DNA of 23,185 bases from Clostridia bacterium (GCA_009930155.1 RZYX01000025.1:1-23185), one strand, 5' to 3'. Shown: positions 13,781 through 22,318, counted from the stretch's first letter. The notes: a model not told the origin generated them from the letters alone. Numbers and translations: made by a program.

Positions 13781-14278
13781 ATGCCTATTCTTAATATTGT
13801 TTTGGTTGAGCCCGAAATACCTCAAAACACAGGCAACATTGCTCGTACTTGTGCCGCAACAGGTGCAAAGCTTCATTTGATTAAACCTTTAGGTTTTAAA
13901 GTGGACGACAAAAAATTAAAGCGTGCTGGTCTTGATTATTGGCATTTACTTGATATTACTTATTATGATAATCTTGACGATTTTTTTGATAAGAACACAG
14001 GGGATAATTTTTTCTATTTCTCCACCAAAGCCATGCATAAACATTCAGACATAAACTATCCTGATGGAGCATTTCTTGTTTTTGGAAAAGAAACTGCAGG
14101 TTTACCAGAAAAATTATTAAAAGCAAATCCTGACACTTGCGTCCGTATCCCCATGATTAATGATGCACGCAGCCTTAATCTTTCTAACTCAGTTGCTGTG
14201 GGAGTTTATGAAGCACTTAGGCAATGGGACTTTCCCCTTCTTTTGAATGAGGGAGAGCTCACCAAATATAATTGGTAA
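13781..14278 (+). CDS. trmL: tRNA (cytidine/uridine-34 2'-O)-methyltransferase TrmL
   Basis: TrmL is a SPOUT-class methyltransferase that methylates the wobble ribose of leucine tRNAs using S-adenosylmethionine. At 165 aa it is a minimal SPOUT protein. The N-terminal motif is VEPEIPQNTGNIARTCAATG, and the knot region has FGKETAGLP and IPMINDARSLNLSNSVAV, which form the AdoMet pocket. GAGGT precedes ATG 13781, 11 nt after the kinase stop. Confidence 0.95.
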   Translation: MPILNIVLVEPEIPQNTGNIARTCAATGAKLHLIKPLGFKVDDKKLKRAGLDYWHLLDITYYDNLDDFFDKNTGDNFFYFSTKAMHKHSDINYPDGAFLVFGKETAGLPEKLLKANPDTCVRIPMINDARSLNLSNSVAVGVYEALRQWDFPLLLNEGELTKYNW

Positions 14279-14302
14279 TTTTTTTTGCCAACAATAAAAA
14301 AC

Positions 14303-14308
14303 GGAGGG
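14303..14308 (+). promoter_or_regulatory. Ribosome-binding site that fixes the DegV start
   Basis: GGAGGG lies 5 nt before ATG 14314. A longer reading from ATG 14272 would overlap trmL, has no ribosome site, and adds 14 unconserved residues. Confidence 0.8.
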
Positions 14309-14313
14309 ACAGA

Positions 14314-15201
14314 ATGAATAAAATTCTAATCATTACCGACACAAGTAGCGATATCCCAACTGAATACCTTGAACAAGATTCATTTAATATTTTATCTATG
14401 ATATTCACTATTAATGGTAAACCATTCTGTGAAGGTTCAGATTTTACACGCGAGAATTTCTACGAAATATTACCAAAGCGTGATGCAGTTTCAACATTTC
14501 AAATCCCTGCCGCAATTTATATCGACCGCTTCTATCTTGCAGAAAAAAGTGGATATGAGCATATTTTAATAATCACAAGTGATTCAAAAGCAAGCCCTAT
14601 GTATTCATCTGCTATTGAAGGTCGCAGCATGTTCCTTAAACAAAACCCAAAAACACAACTCAAAATTCATGCTTTTGATTCTTTAACATACTCAATGGGA
14701 ACAGGGCTTATTGTGCTTGAGGCGGCAAAGCTTGTAAAAGCAGGCGAAGATATAGACACAATACTTTCTACTGTTGAAGACTTATCTCGTAGCGTTCAAC
14801 TAATTGTTAACTCATTCAGCATACGCAATCTTCATACTGATGCACCTTTAGAATGGATAAAAAAAATGACAAACGAAATTACTCATCCATTCCCAACTTT
14901 CAATATTATTGAAGATGATTTAATTGAGTTGCCTATTATAAAGGGAGACCACACAGCGTTTGACCAATTCTTTGGCTATTGCCATGAAGCATTGATTAAA
15001 AACAAGCCACCATATGCAGTTGGCTATGCTATGCGTGCAAAAGAAGCCCATGCAATTGCTATTTTACTTGAAGAAGAGCTTGGATACCCACCTGTTTCAA
15101 TATACAAAATCGGGGCACTTTCAAGCTATTTTGCAGGCAGAGCTGCTATTACACTCGCCTTTATTGGTGAAAACAGAAAAGAGCAAGCGGTTAAGTGTTA
15201 A
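14314..15201 (+). CDS. DegV family fatty-acid-binding protein
   Basis: DegV/FakB proteins bind a fatty acid so that FakA can phosphorylate it for membrane lipid synthesis. This 295-residue protein starts with ILIITDTSSDIP. It has FQIPAAIYIDRF, IITSDSKASPMYSSA and the pocket motif HAFDSLTYSMGTG, and ends with the C-terminal domain that contacts the lipid tail (SSYFAGRAAITLAFIG). No FakA-like kinase is in this window. It follows trmL after 35 nt and precedes pgk by 55 nt, and may be the last gene of the kinase-trmL unit. Confidence 0.92.
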   Translation: MNKILIITDTSSDIPTEYLEQDSFNILSMIFTINGKPFCEGSDFTRENFYEILPKRDAVSTFQIPAAIYIDRFYLAEKSGYEHILIITSDSKASPMYSSAIEGRSMFLKQNPKTQLKIHAFDSLTYSMGTGLIVLEAAKLVKAGEDIDTILSTVEDLSRSVQLIVNSFSIRNLHTDAPLEWIKKMTNEITHPFPTFNIIEDDLIELPIIKGDHTAFDQFFGYCHEALIKNKPPYAVGYAMRAKEAHAIAILLEEELGYPPVSIYKIGALSSYFAGRAAITLAFIGENRKEQAVKC

Positions 15202-15216
15202 TCATTTTTACCGCTT
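15185..15216 (+). other. Weak hairpin over the degV stop codon
   Basis: AAGCGGT (15185-15191) and ACCGCTT (15210-15216) can pair around an 18-nt loop that contains the degV stop codon. There is no T-run after it, so it is not a convincing terminator. Confidence 0.3.
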
Positions 15217-15256
15217 CTAATATTCAGCATTTATTCATGAAAGGTCTGATTTAAAA

Positions 15257-16444
15257 ATGGTATTAAACAAGAAGACAATTGAAGACATTGATGTAAGCTC
15301 TAAGAGAGTTCTTGTCCGTTGTGATTTCAATGTTCCACTTAAAGATGGAGTTATCACAAGTGACAAAAGAATTATCTCTGCTTTACCAACTATTGAGTAC
15401 TTGATAAAGAACAACGCAAAAGTAATTCTTTGTTCTCATCTTGGTAGACCAAAGGGCGAGTTTAAGCCTGAATTTTCTTTGGCTCCTGTCGCTGCTCGTC
15501 TTTCTGAGCTTTTAGGAAAAGATGTTAAGATGGCTTCTGATGTTGTTGGCGAAAATGCAAAGTCACTTGCCGCTTCTCTAAATGACGGCGATGTTATGAT
15601 TCTTGAAAATGTTCGTTTCCATAAGGAAGAAACTGCAAATGACGAGACTTTTTCAAAAGCTCTTGCATCTCTTGCAGATGTATATGTTAATGATGCTTTT
15701 GGCACAGCACACAGAGCACACTCATCAACAACTGGTGTTGCATCATTCCTTCCTGCTGTTTGCGGATATCTTATTCAAAAAGAACTTAATTTTATGAACA
15801 GTGCTATTGAAGAGCCTAAGCGTCCACTTGTTGCTATCCTTGGCGGTGCAAAGGTTTCTGATAAGATTGGTGTTATTAACGCATTGCTTAACAAAGTTGA
15901 TACACTTATCATAGGTGGTGGTATGGCTTATACCTTTATTAAAGCTATGGGTTATAACATCGGAAACTCCCTTTGTGAAGAGGACAAACTTGAACTTGCA
16001 AAGGAAATGATGGCAAAAGCAAAGGCAAAGGGCGTTGAATTTCTTCTTCCTATTGACTGCCACACAGGCAAAACCTTTGAAGAGAATACAGAAGATGATT
16101 TTGTTGACTTTGACAAAATTCCTGATGGCTGTATGGGTCTTGATATTGGACCTGCATCTGAGAAATTGTTCTCAAAAGCTGTTGCAAACGCAGGCACAAT
16201 TGTTTGGAACGGTCCTATGGGTGTTTTTGAGTGGGATAAATTTGCATCAGGTACAATAGCCGTTGCGAGTGCCGTTGCAAGTTCAAACGCTATTAGCATT
16301 ATCGGCGGTGGCGATTCTGCTGCAGCTGTTTATAAATTTGGTCTTGCAGACAAAATGTCTCACATTTCTACAGGTGGTGGTGCATCTCTTGAGCTACTCG
16401 AGGGCAAAGAACTACCTGGAATCGTCGCACTGAGTGACAAATAA
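15257..16444 (+). CDS. pgk: Phosphoglycerate kinase
   Basis: Pgk transfers phosphate from 1,3-bisphosphoglycerate to ADP, the first ATP-yielding step of lower glycolysis. The 395-residue protein has [11 protein letters not shown] and [11 protein letters not shown] in the N-terminal substrate domain, [31 protein letters not shown], then [17 protein letters not shown] and GGGDSAAAV in the nucleotide-binding domain. GAAAGG precedes ATG 15257 by 12 nt. tpiA and gpmI follow closely on the same strand. The usual upstream partner gap (glyceraldehyde-3-phosphate dehydrogenase) is absent here. Confidence 0.98.
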   Translation: MVLNKKTIEDIDVSSKRVLVRCDFNVPLKDGVITSDKRIISALPTIEYLIKNNAKVILCSHLGRPKGEFKPEFSLAPVAARLSELLGKDVKMASDVVGENAKSLAASLNDGDVMILENVRFHKEETANDETFSKALASLADVYVNDAFGTAHRAHSSTTGVASFLPAVCGYLIQKELNFMNSAIEEPKRPLVAILGGAKVSDKIGVINALLNKVDTLIIGGGMAYTFIKAMGYNIGNSLCEEDKLELAKEMMAKAKAKGVEFLLPIDCHTGKTFEENTEDDFVDFDKIPDGCMGLDIGPASEKLFSKAVANAGTIVWNGPMGVFEWDKFASGTIAVASAVASSNAISIIGGGDSAAAVYKFGLADKMSHISTGGGASLELLEGKELPGIVALSDK

Positions 16445-16481
16445 ATCTATAATATTATATAATTTTTAGGAGTGTTTAATT

Positions 16482-17249
16482 ATGAATAAAGAACTTCGTA
16501 AGGCAGTTATCGCCGGAAACTGGAAAATGAACAAAACCCCAATGGAGACAGCAGAACTTATAAATGAGCTTAAGCCTCTTGTAGCTAATGCAGACTGTGA
16601 TGTTGTTATTTGTGTTCCTTTTGTTAATTTGCAAACTGCCCTCTATTGCACAGAGGGTACTAACATAAAAGTTAGTGCACAAAATTGTCACTGGGAGCAA
16701 AGTGGTGCTTTCACAGGTGAAATTTCAACAACTATGCTCAAAGAAATGGGCGTTAATTATGTTGTTATTGGCCACAGTGAAAGACGCACATTTTTTGGAG
16801 ACACTGATGTAACAGTTCAAAAGCGTACTCGTGCAGCACTTGATGCAGGCATGACAGTTATCCTTTGCGTTGGCGAATATCTTGAACAACGTGAACAAAA
16901 TATAACTTTTGAAGTTGTTAGCATGCAGACAAAAATCGCTCTTGAAGGCGTAAAGGCAGAAGAGCTTGACCGTGTTATTATTGCTTATGAGCCTGTATGG
17001 GCTATTGGCACTGGCAAAACTGCAACTGCAGAGCAGGCAAATGAAGTTAATAAGTTCATTCGTGAGCTTATTGCAGAACTTTATAGCCAAGAAGCTGCAG
17101 ACAAATTTGTTGTTCAGTATGGTGGCTCCATGAATGCTCAAAATGCTGACGAACTTCTTGCTCAGCCTGATGTTGATGGCGGACTTATCGGCGGTGCATC
17201 ACTTAAAGTTGCTGATTTTGCATCTATTGTAAAAGCTGCTTCAAAGTAA
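16482..17249 (+). CDS. tpiA: Triosephosphate isomerase
   Basis: TpiA interconverts dihydroxyacetone phosphate and glyceraldehyde 3-phosphate. The 255-residue barrel shows Asn13 and Lys15 in AGNWKMNK, the electrophile His98 in VIGHSERR, the catalytic base Glu170 in AYEPVWAIGTGK (which also holds the flexible loop), and the phosphate-binding GGSMN and GLIGGASL. AGGAG is located 8 nt before ATG 16482, 37 nt after pgk. gpmI follows after 19 nt. Confidence 0.98.
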   Translation: MNKELRKAVIAGNWKMNKTPMETAELINELKPLVANADCDVVICVPFVNLQTALYCTEGTNIKVSAQNCHWEQSGAFTGEISTTMLKEMGVNYVVIGHSERRTFFGDTDVTVQKRTRAALDAGMTVILCVGEYLEQREQNITFEVVSMQTKIALEGVKAEELDRVIIAYEPVWAIGTGKTATAEQANEVNKFIRELIAELYSQEAADKFVVQYGGSMNAQNADELLAQPDVDGGLIGGASLKVADFASIVKAASK

Positions 17250-17268
17250 GAACTGAGGAGATAAATCA

Positions 17269-18795
17269 ATGATAAAAAAACCACTTGTACTTTGCATAAT
17301 GGATGGCTTTGCTATCTCAGATGAAGAATACGGCAACGCTACAAAAGTTGCAAACACACCAAACCTTGACAAGCTTTTTGCAACTTGCCCAAACACCACA
17401 ATCGGCGCCTCTGGCCTTAATGTTGGCTTGCCTGATGGGCAAATGGGAAACAGCGAAGTTGGCCACACAAACATTGGCGCAGGCCGTGTTATTTACCAAG
17501 AGCTTACAAGAATTTCAAAATCTATTAATGATGGCGATTTTTTTGATAACAAAGCTTTTCTCGCCGCTATCGAGAACTGTAAAAAAAATGGCACTGCACT
17601 ACACTTAATGGGACTTTTGTCTGACGGTGGAGTTCACAGCCACAATACTCATCTTTATGCTCTTCTTAAAATGGCTAAGGATAACGGTCTTAATGATGTT
17701 TTTGTTCATTGCTTGATGGACGGACGAGATGTTCCTCCTAAATCTGGCAGTGCCTTTGTTGCTGAACTTCAAAGCAAAATCAATGAAATTGGAGTCGGCA
17801 AAATATCTACTGTTATTGGCAGATACTACGCTATGGACCGTGACAACCGCTTTGAGCGTCTTGAAAAGGCTTATGATGCTATGGTTAACGGTAACGGAAT
17901 TTATAATGAAGATGCTGTTTCTGCTATCGAAAGCTCTTACACTCAGATTGATGCTGATGGCAAGAACATAACAGATGAGTTCATAATGCCTACTATCTGC
18001 TGTAAAAATGGTAACATAAAAGAGAATGACAGTGTAATATTCTTTAATTTCCGTCCTGACAGAGCTAGAGAGATTACAAGAACTCTTGTTGATAAAGATT
18101 TTAACGGATTTGCACACAAGTTCTTTAATATTTTCTTCGTATGTATGACTCAATACGATGCAACAATGCCAAATGTAACAGTTGCGTTTAAACCACAGTC
18201 GCTTAAAAATACTTTGGGTGAATATCTTTCATCCCTTGGCAAAACACAATTGCGTATTGCAGAAACTGAAAAATATGCGCATGTAACATTCTTCTTTAAC
18301 GGCGGAGTTGAAAGTGTTAACAAAGGCGAAGACAGAATCCTTGTTTCTTCTCCTAAAGTTTCTACATATGACCTTCAGCCAGAGATGAGCGCACCCGAAG
18401 TTACTGACAAAGTTGTTAAGGCTATTAAAAGCAATAAGTATGATGTTATTATACTCAACTTTGCAAACTGTGATATGGTTGGTCACACAGGCATATTCAA
18501 GGCTGCACTAAAGGCAGTTGAAACTGTTGATACTTGTGTTGGCGAAGTTGTTGATGCAACCCTTTCAATGGGCGGTGCTATAATGATAACTGCAGACCAC
18601 GGTAATGCCGATAAAATGTATGAGCCTGATGGTTCTCCATTTACCGCACACACAACCGCTCCTGTTCCACTTATTATTGCAGGACTTGACTGCAATCTTA
18701 AAGACGATGGCAGTCTGTGTGATATTGCTCCAACAATGCTCAAAATTTTAGAGCTTCCAATCCCAAAAGATATGACAGGCAAAGCTTTAATCTAA
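17269..18795 (+). CDS. gpmI: 2,3-bisphosphoglycerate-independent phosphoglycerate mutase
   Basis: GpmI interconverts 3- and 2-phosphoglycerate with two Mn2+ ions and no bisphosphoglycerate cofactor. It belongs to the alkaline phosphatase superfamily. The 508-residue length is standard. Metal ligand Asp12 is in IMDGF, and the phosphorylated nucleophile Ser62 is in MGNSEVGHTNIGAGR. HCLMDGRDVPP, the FNFRPDRAREIT motif, NFANCDMVGHTG and TADHGNADKM supply substrate and metal ligands. GAGGAG precedes ATG 17269. It ends the pgk-tpiA-gpmI unit; eno is not present, and a terminator follows 18 nt after the stop. Confidence 0.98.
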   Translation: MIKKPLVLCIMDGFAISDEEYGNATKVANTPNLDKLFATCPNTTIGASGLNVGLPDGQMGNSEVGHTNIGAGRVIYQELTRISKSINDGDFFDNKAFLAAIENCKKNGTALHLMGLLSDGGVHSHNTHLYALLKMAKDNGLNDVFVHCLMDGRDVPPKSGSAFVAELQSKINEIGVGKISTVIGRYYAMDRDNRFERLEKAYDAMVNGNGIYNEDAVSAIESSYTQIDADGKNITDEFIMPTICCKNGNIKENDSVIFFNFRPDRAREITRTLVDKDFNGFAHKFFNIFFVCMTQYDATMPNVTVAFKPQSLKNTLGEYLSSLGKTQLRIAETEKYAHVTFFFNGGVESVNKGEDRILVSSPKVSTYDLQPEMSAPEVTDKVVKAIKSNKYDVIILNFANCDMVGHTGIFKAALKAVETVDTCVGEVVDATLSMGGAIMITADHGNADKMYEPDGSPFTAHTTAPVPLIIAGLDCNLKDDGSLCDIAPTMLKILELPIPKDMTGKALI

Positions 18796-18812
18796 AAATA
18801 TAAAGTATATTT

Positions 18813-18846
18813 AAAAGACACGGTTTTTAAACCGTGTCTTTTTTTA
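18813..18846. terminator. Strong bidirectional terminator after gpmI
   Basis: AAAAGACACGGTTT (18813-18826) pairs with AAACCGTGTCTTTT (18829-18842) with a 2-nt gap (the true loop will be slightly larger), followed by further T. It also ends the minus-strand gene at 18853. Confidence 0.93.
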
Positions 18847-18852
18847 GGTTAA

Positions 18853-19260
18853 TCAAAAATCAAACTTAACTTTCATGTTCTTATTAATTAAATCATCTGG
18901 GTCTCCATTAAAGCCATATGTTGTAAGTGCATCTTTAAGGCTTTTAACAATTTTATTGCCCTTATCCGCAAATTCTGGTGCAAGCTGTAAATACTCTAAC
19001 TTCCATTTAAGTGTAAACTCATCAATCCAAATTTCCCTAAGTTTTACCTCAAGCGGAACGCTATTCCATGATAAAACAAAGAACTTCTCATCCATATCTC
19101 CTGAATTATAACCCGCCAAAACTAAAAATACATTTTCCTCACGGTTTATTGTCCATACATATGACTCAATATTAATTATTGGGGCTACATTTTTTTGCTT
19201 TTTTCTTTCCACAAAAAATTTGAAGTCTTCCCTTGATATCAATTCATTTTCAAACGGCAT
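18853..19260 (-). CDS. Hypothetical protein, family not recognised
   Basis: I do not recognise this 135-residue protein. It looks soluble: no signal peptide, no membrane segment, rich in Glu, Lys, Phe and Trp, ending in a basic/aromatic NKNMKVKFDF tail. Predicted strands alternate in the middle (SYVWTINREENVFLVLAGY, EKFFVLSW), suggesting a compact mixed alpha/beta fold. The start is ATG 19260, because AGGAGGGG lies 6 nt upstream; a longer reading from 19299 lacks such a site. It is a monocistronic unit between two terminators. Confidence 0.7.
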   Translation of the reverse strand: MPFENELISREDFKFFVERKKQKNVAPIINIESYVWTINREENVFLVLAGYNSGDMDEKFFVLSWNSVPLEVKLREIWIDEFTLKWKLEYLQLAPEFADKGNKIVKSLKDALTTYGFNGDPDDLINKNMKVKFDF

Positions 19261-19266
19261 AATTAT

Positions 19267-19274
19267 CCCCTCCT
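19267..19274 (-). promoter_or_regulatory. Ribosome-binding site that fixes the start at 19260
   Basis: AGGAGGGG on the minus strand is 6 nt upstream of ATG 19260, so the upstream ATG at 19299 is not needed. Confidence 0.8.
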
Positions 19275-19343
19275 GTTTTATAAAATAAATATGTTTCATA
19301 AATTATAATATTATTTTTTTCGTTATTTAGTACTAATTAACAA

Positions 19344-19383
19344 AAATAAATGTCCGCACATTTTGTGCAGACATTTATTTTTA
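19344..19383. terminator. Terminator after the SpoIVFB-like gene
   Basis: AAATAAATGTC-C-GCACA pairs with TGTGC-A-GACATTTATTT (one internal mismatch, 3-nt loop). T-runs lie on both sides. It lies downstream of the minus-strand protease gene that ends at 19414. Confidence 0.85.
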
Positions 19384-19413
19384 TACTATATAGTGCTGTA
19401 AAGTAAACTAACT

Positions 19414-20010
19414 TTACTCGAACCGTTTTACAACTGTCAAAATTGTTAGATACACTGTCGCAGCAATCAGCGTGAAATTATATCCACTTCTAAATAGCAC
19501 CAAAAAACCAAGTAAATAAAGCAAAAACAATGTTATAACAGAAAGTACTGTAAGCACTCTACTCGCTGTTTTTTCTTGGAACTTAATGCACATAATGTAA
19601 TAAATTGCTCTGCCTCCATCTAGCTCAAACACAGGCAAAAGATTAAATATAGCAAGAGATAAATTTATCACTGTTGCCCTGCTTGCCCATTCAACTTTTG
19701 ATGTAGACACCATAATGAGTGCAATAAAAATGTTAATAAAGGGGCCGGCAAGTGATGCCACTGCCTCTTGTCCTAGCGAAAGATTTGTATCCTGACCTCT
19801 TGATATCCTCATTCCTAACGCATTAAAATCCACCTTTTTTGGTGTTTGCCCAAAGTATAAAAAGCAAGATAAATGTGCAAGCTCATGCACAACCGCCGCC
19901 ATAAGTGCAAAAACAGCGGTGTAGCTTTTGTCTAAAATCATCAAAAGCATAACCACCGCTGAAAACATAAACCCAATATGTACATCTGTTCCAAAGAATT
20001 TAAATCTCAT
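19414..20010 (-). CDS. Site-2 metalloprotease, SpoIVFB-like (M50)
   Basis: This is an intramembrane zinc protease of family M50. SpoIVFB in Bacillus cleaves pro-sigma-K in the mother cell. The 198-residue protein has several membrane segments, the zinc motif HELAH (His42, Glu43, His46) inside the second, and the third ligand Asp131 in LLPVFELDGG. SLAGPFINI is also typical of the family. The SpoIVFB C-terminal CBS domain is absent, as the protein ends at about the last helix. It overlaps the M23-domain gene by 4 nt (ATGA), matching the spoIVFA-spoIVFB gene order. The target is inferred from that context. Confidence 0.88.
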   Translation of the reverse strand: MRFKFFGTDVHIGFMFSAVVMLLMILDKSYTAVFALMAAVVHELAHLSCFLYFGQTPKKVDFNALGMRISRGQDTNLSLGQEAVASLAGPFINIFIALIMVSTSKVEWASRATVINLSLAIFNLLPVFELDGGRAIYYIMCIKFQEKTASRVLTVLSVITLFLLYLLGFLVLFRSGYNFTLIAATVYLTILTVVKRFE

Positions 20011-20852
20011 ATTACCCCGTCAAGCGCTACAAGCGGATTGTATTTTATATCATTAATTCTAATTTCAAAATGTAAATGAGGACCTGTGGAGTATCCTGTG
20101 CTTCCAACTTTTGCTATTGTTTCACCAGCTCTTATATTTTCTCCTGCAACAACCAATAATTCAGAACAATGACAATAAAAAGTGGTAAGGCCCCCGCTGT
20201 GTTCCAAAACAACAAAATTTCCTGCTTTTTCGTCGTTGCCCGTTTTCTTTACAACACCACCGTATGCAGCAGCTATTCTGGAACCTTCATCAGCAGCAAT
20301 ATCAAGTCCCGCATGAAAGCTATTTTCTCCCGTTATAGGATCTTTTCTAAACCCAAACGGTGAACTTATTGTTCCCGTTGACAATGGATTCGTTATTTTT
20401 GCCGTTATTGTATATGGTGCAAAACTTGTGTTTTGGGGTGCTTCTCCGTTTACTAATTCTTCAATTACGCCACCCTTACCAAGTTCCATGCTTTTTTGTG
20501 GGATTGTATTTGCTGTGTTATCCTCGCTCTCACTTTTCCATTCGTCTGGCGAAGCCATAACAAACTCGACAGCATCTTCAAATGCGTTTTTAACCCCACT
20601 AATCCCCATATCATTTGACATTATTATCGCTAAATCATTTTTAAATTTGTTATAGGTTTCCCCACCAATACGGGAAAATATTAATAATCCGCCAAACAAA
20701 AAAATACAAAGCACCGTCTGTACCATTGCCATATAAACCATATAATCTTTAGATTGCTTTCCTGTTTCTTCTCGTGTTTTTCTTTGCGGTAAATCCTGCC
20801 AACTCTCTGTTTCTCTTATTCTTCTCTGTGGCAATTCCTGTCTATTTTCCAT
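20007..20852 (-). CDS. M23 (LytM) domain membrane protein, SpoIVFA-like
   Basis: In Bacillus, SpoIVFA holds the SpoIVFB protease in a membrane complex and is itself processed. This 281-residue protein has a polar cytosolic N-terminus with a tandem 14-residue repeat (RQELPQRRIRET / WQDLPQRKTREE), one membrane segment at about 38-61, a linker, and a C-terminal LytM/M23 domain from about 150. All M23 positions are present: zinc ligands His180, Asp184 and His261, and catalytic-type His228 and His259 (SFHAGLDIA, YCHCSE, GPHLHFE). GAGGTGAT precedes ATG 20852. The 4-nt overlap with the M50 gene suggests a coupled pair. Confidence 0.85.
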   Translation of the reverse strand: MENRQELPQRRIRETESWQDLPQRKTREETGKQSKDYMVYMAMVQTVLCIFLFGGLLIFSRIGGETYNKFKNDLAIIMSNDMGISGVKNAFEDAVEFVMASPDEWKSESEDNTANTIPQKSMELGKGGVIEELVNGEAPQNTSFAPYTITAKITNPLSTGTISSPFGFRKDPITGENSFHAGLDIAADEGSRIAAAYGGVVKKTGNDEKAGNFVVLEHSGGLTTFYCHCSELLVVAGENIRAGETIAKVGSTGYSTGPHLHFEIRINDIKYNPLVALDGVI

Positions 20853-20952
20853 AATATCACCTCACCCTTTGAATATATATTACGGATATGCTGTTTTAAT
20901 GCACACAATTTATAACAAGTACCACAAAAAATTTTTAATTTGTTTTATCGCA

Positions 20953-20981
20953 TTGACAAACATCTATGTGTGTGATAATAT
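20953..20981 (+). promoter_or_regulatory. Extended -10 promoter of the arsR operon
   Basis: A consensus TTGACA at 20953-20958 and TAATAT at 20976-20981 are 17 nt apart, with TGA directly before the -10 box. Confidence 0.8.
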
Positions 20982-21000
20982 ATAGACAAATATCTATGTG
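20955..21000 (+). promoter_or_regulatory. Direct repeats covering the arsR promoter, likely ArsR operator
   Basis: GACAAACATCTATGTG (20955-20970) and GACAAATATCTATGTG (20985-21000) differ at one of 16 positions and start 30 bp apart. The first overlaps the -35 box and the second lies over the start of the transcript. The second copy also contains the inverted repeat ATAGA-N6-TCTAT. This fits autorepression by the ArsR encoded just downstream. Confidence 0.65.
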
Positions 21001-21013
21001 AGGAGTAGCTTTT

Positions 21014-21304
21014 ATGAATTATATTGACTATGCATTGATTTTTAAAGCACTCGGGGAACCAAACCGTTTGCAAATAGTTCAAATGCTTTCTGATAAAGAG
21101 CTTTGTGCATGTAAAATCCTTGAAGAGTTTAAAATAACACAACCCACCCTTTCTCATCATATGAATCTATTGTGTGAATGTGGGCTTGTTAATGTTAGAA
21201 AAGAAGGCAAGTGGTCACACTATTCGATAAATAAAGAAACTTTAACAAATTTCAAGTCATTTATCAACGAATTAGTTCCAGAAAAAGAAGGTGAAGATCA
21301 ATGA
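21014..21304 (+). CDS. arsR: ArsR/SmtB family transcriptional repressor
   Basis: ArsR proteins bind their own promoter and release it on binding As(III), Sb(III) or another thiophilic metal. The 96-residue winged-helix protein has Cys31 and Cys33 in ELCACKIL at the start of the DNA-reading region, then TQPTLSHHMNLL as the recognition helix, and a second pair, Cys54 and Cys56. The E. coli third ligand position (Cys37 of ELCVCDLC) is not a Cys here. AGGAG precedes ATG 21014. The stop overlaps the permease start by 4 nt. Confidence 0.92.
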   Translation: MNYIDYALIFKALGEPNRLQIVQMLSDKELCACKILEEFKITQPTLSHHMNLLCECGLVNVRKEGKWSHYSINKETLTNFKSFINELVPEKEGEDQ

Positions 21305-22305
21305 CATCAGGATGGGATTTTTTTCAAAATCAGATTCTTTCAATGCACTGGCTAAATGATGCCATGGGCAAACTCTTAACCTTTTTCAAAATTGACCTTG
21401 GAAGTAGAATTGGCGGTAGTCTTCAGTTTTTCCTTTTTGATACAATCAAAATTTTCATATTATTATCTATTTTGATATTTATAATTTCGTATATCCAAAG
21501 CTTTTTTCCACCAGAGAGAACAAAAGTTATTTTGGGAAGATTTAATGGTATTTTTGCAAACTCTATGGCAGCACTGCTTGGCACTATAACACCGTTTTGC
21601 TCTTGCTCTTCTATTCCACTTTTCATTGGATTTTCAAGTGCCGGTCTTCCTGCGGGAGTTACCTTTTCCTTTCTCATTTCATCTCCATTAGTAGACTTAG
21701 GATCGCTGATTTTACTCATGAGCATTTTCGGCTGGAAAGTTGCAATAGCTTATGTAATAGTAGGTCTAATTTTGGCCATTATTGGCGGAACCATTATTGA
21801 AAAAACAGGAATGGGAAAATATGTAGAAGACTTTGTGAAAAACGCTTCTAGTGTAGATATTAAGTCTCCTACACTAACTAAAAAAGATAGAATGATATAT
21901 GCAAAAGACCAAGTCTTTTCAACTGTTAAAAAAGTGTTTTGGTATGTGCTTATCGGTGTTGGAATCGGTGCACTTATACACAACTGGATACCGGCAGAAT
22001 GGATACAATATGTTTTGGGCGAGAACAATCCGTTTTCAGTAATTATCGCAACAGTTATAGGCATACCGATGTACGCAGATATATTTGGAACCATCCCAAT
22101 AGCTGAAGCACTATTTTCAAAAGGCGTGGGCCTTGGCACAATTCTTTCATTTATGATGGGTGTTACTGCATTGTCGCTGCCATCTATGATTATGCTTCGT
22201 AAGGCAATAAAACCAAAGTTACTTGCTATGTTCATCTGCATTGTTTCTATTGGTATTGTTATAATAGGTTATTTCTTTAACGCATTTCAATTTATATTAG
22301 CATAA
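21301..22305 (+). CDS. ArsP-type permease
   Basis: This 334-residue membrane protein belongs to the permease family PF03773 (UPF0718), which includes ArsP, an exporter of trivalent organoarsenicals. It has about eight to nine hydrophobic segments and the family signature TITPFCSCSSIPLFIGF with Cys100 and Cys102, plus the LISSPLVDLGSL loop and the second-half repeat IGIPMYADIFGTIPIAEAL. Location behind arsR and the ATGA overlap indicate metal(loid)-induced expression. The actual substrate (arsenite, methylarsenite or another thiol-reactive compound) cannot be read from the sequence. Confidence 0.9.
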   Translation: MTSGWDFFQNQILSMHWLNDAMGKLLTFFKIDLGSRIGGSLQFFLFDTIKIFILLSILIFIISYIQSFFPPERTKVILGRFNGIFANSMAALLGTITPFCSCSSIPLFIGFSSAGLPAGVTFSFLISSPLVDLGSLILLMSIFGWKVAIAYVIVGLILAIIGGTIIEKTGMGKYVEDFVKNASSVDIKSPTLTKKDRMIYAKDQVFSTVKKVFWYVLIGVGIGALIHNWIPAEWIQYVLGENNPFSVIIATVIGIPMYADIFGTIPIAEALFSKGVGLGTILSFMMGVTALSLPSMIMLRKAIKPKLLAMFICIVSIGIVIIGYFFNAFQFILA

Positions 22306-22318
22306 ATTTATATTTTAT

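Noticed and set aside
14272..14313. Longer DegV start at 14272
   Set aside because: It would overlap trmL and lacks a ribosome site, whereas GGAGGG sits 5 nt before ATG 14314, where the conserved N-terminus begins.
17605..18153. 182-residue minus-strand ORF inside gpmI
   Set aside because: It lies wholly within gpmI, with no family motifs and no ribosome site; codon bias of the real gene keeps the opposite frame open.
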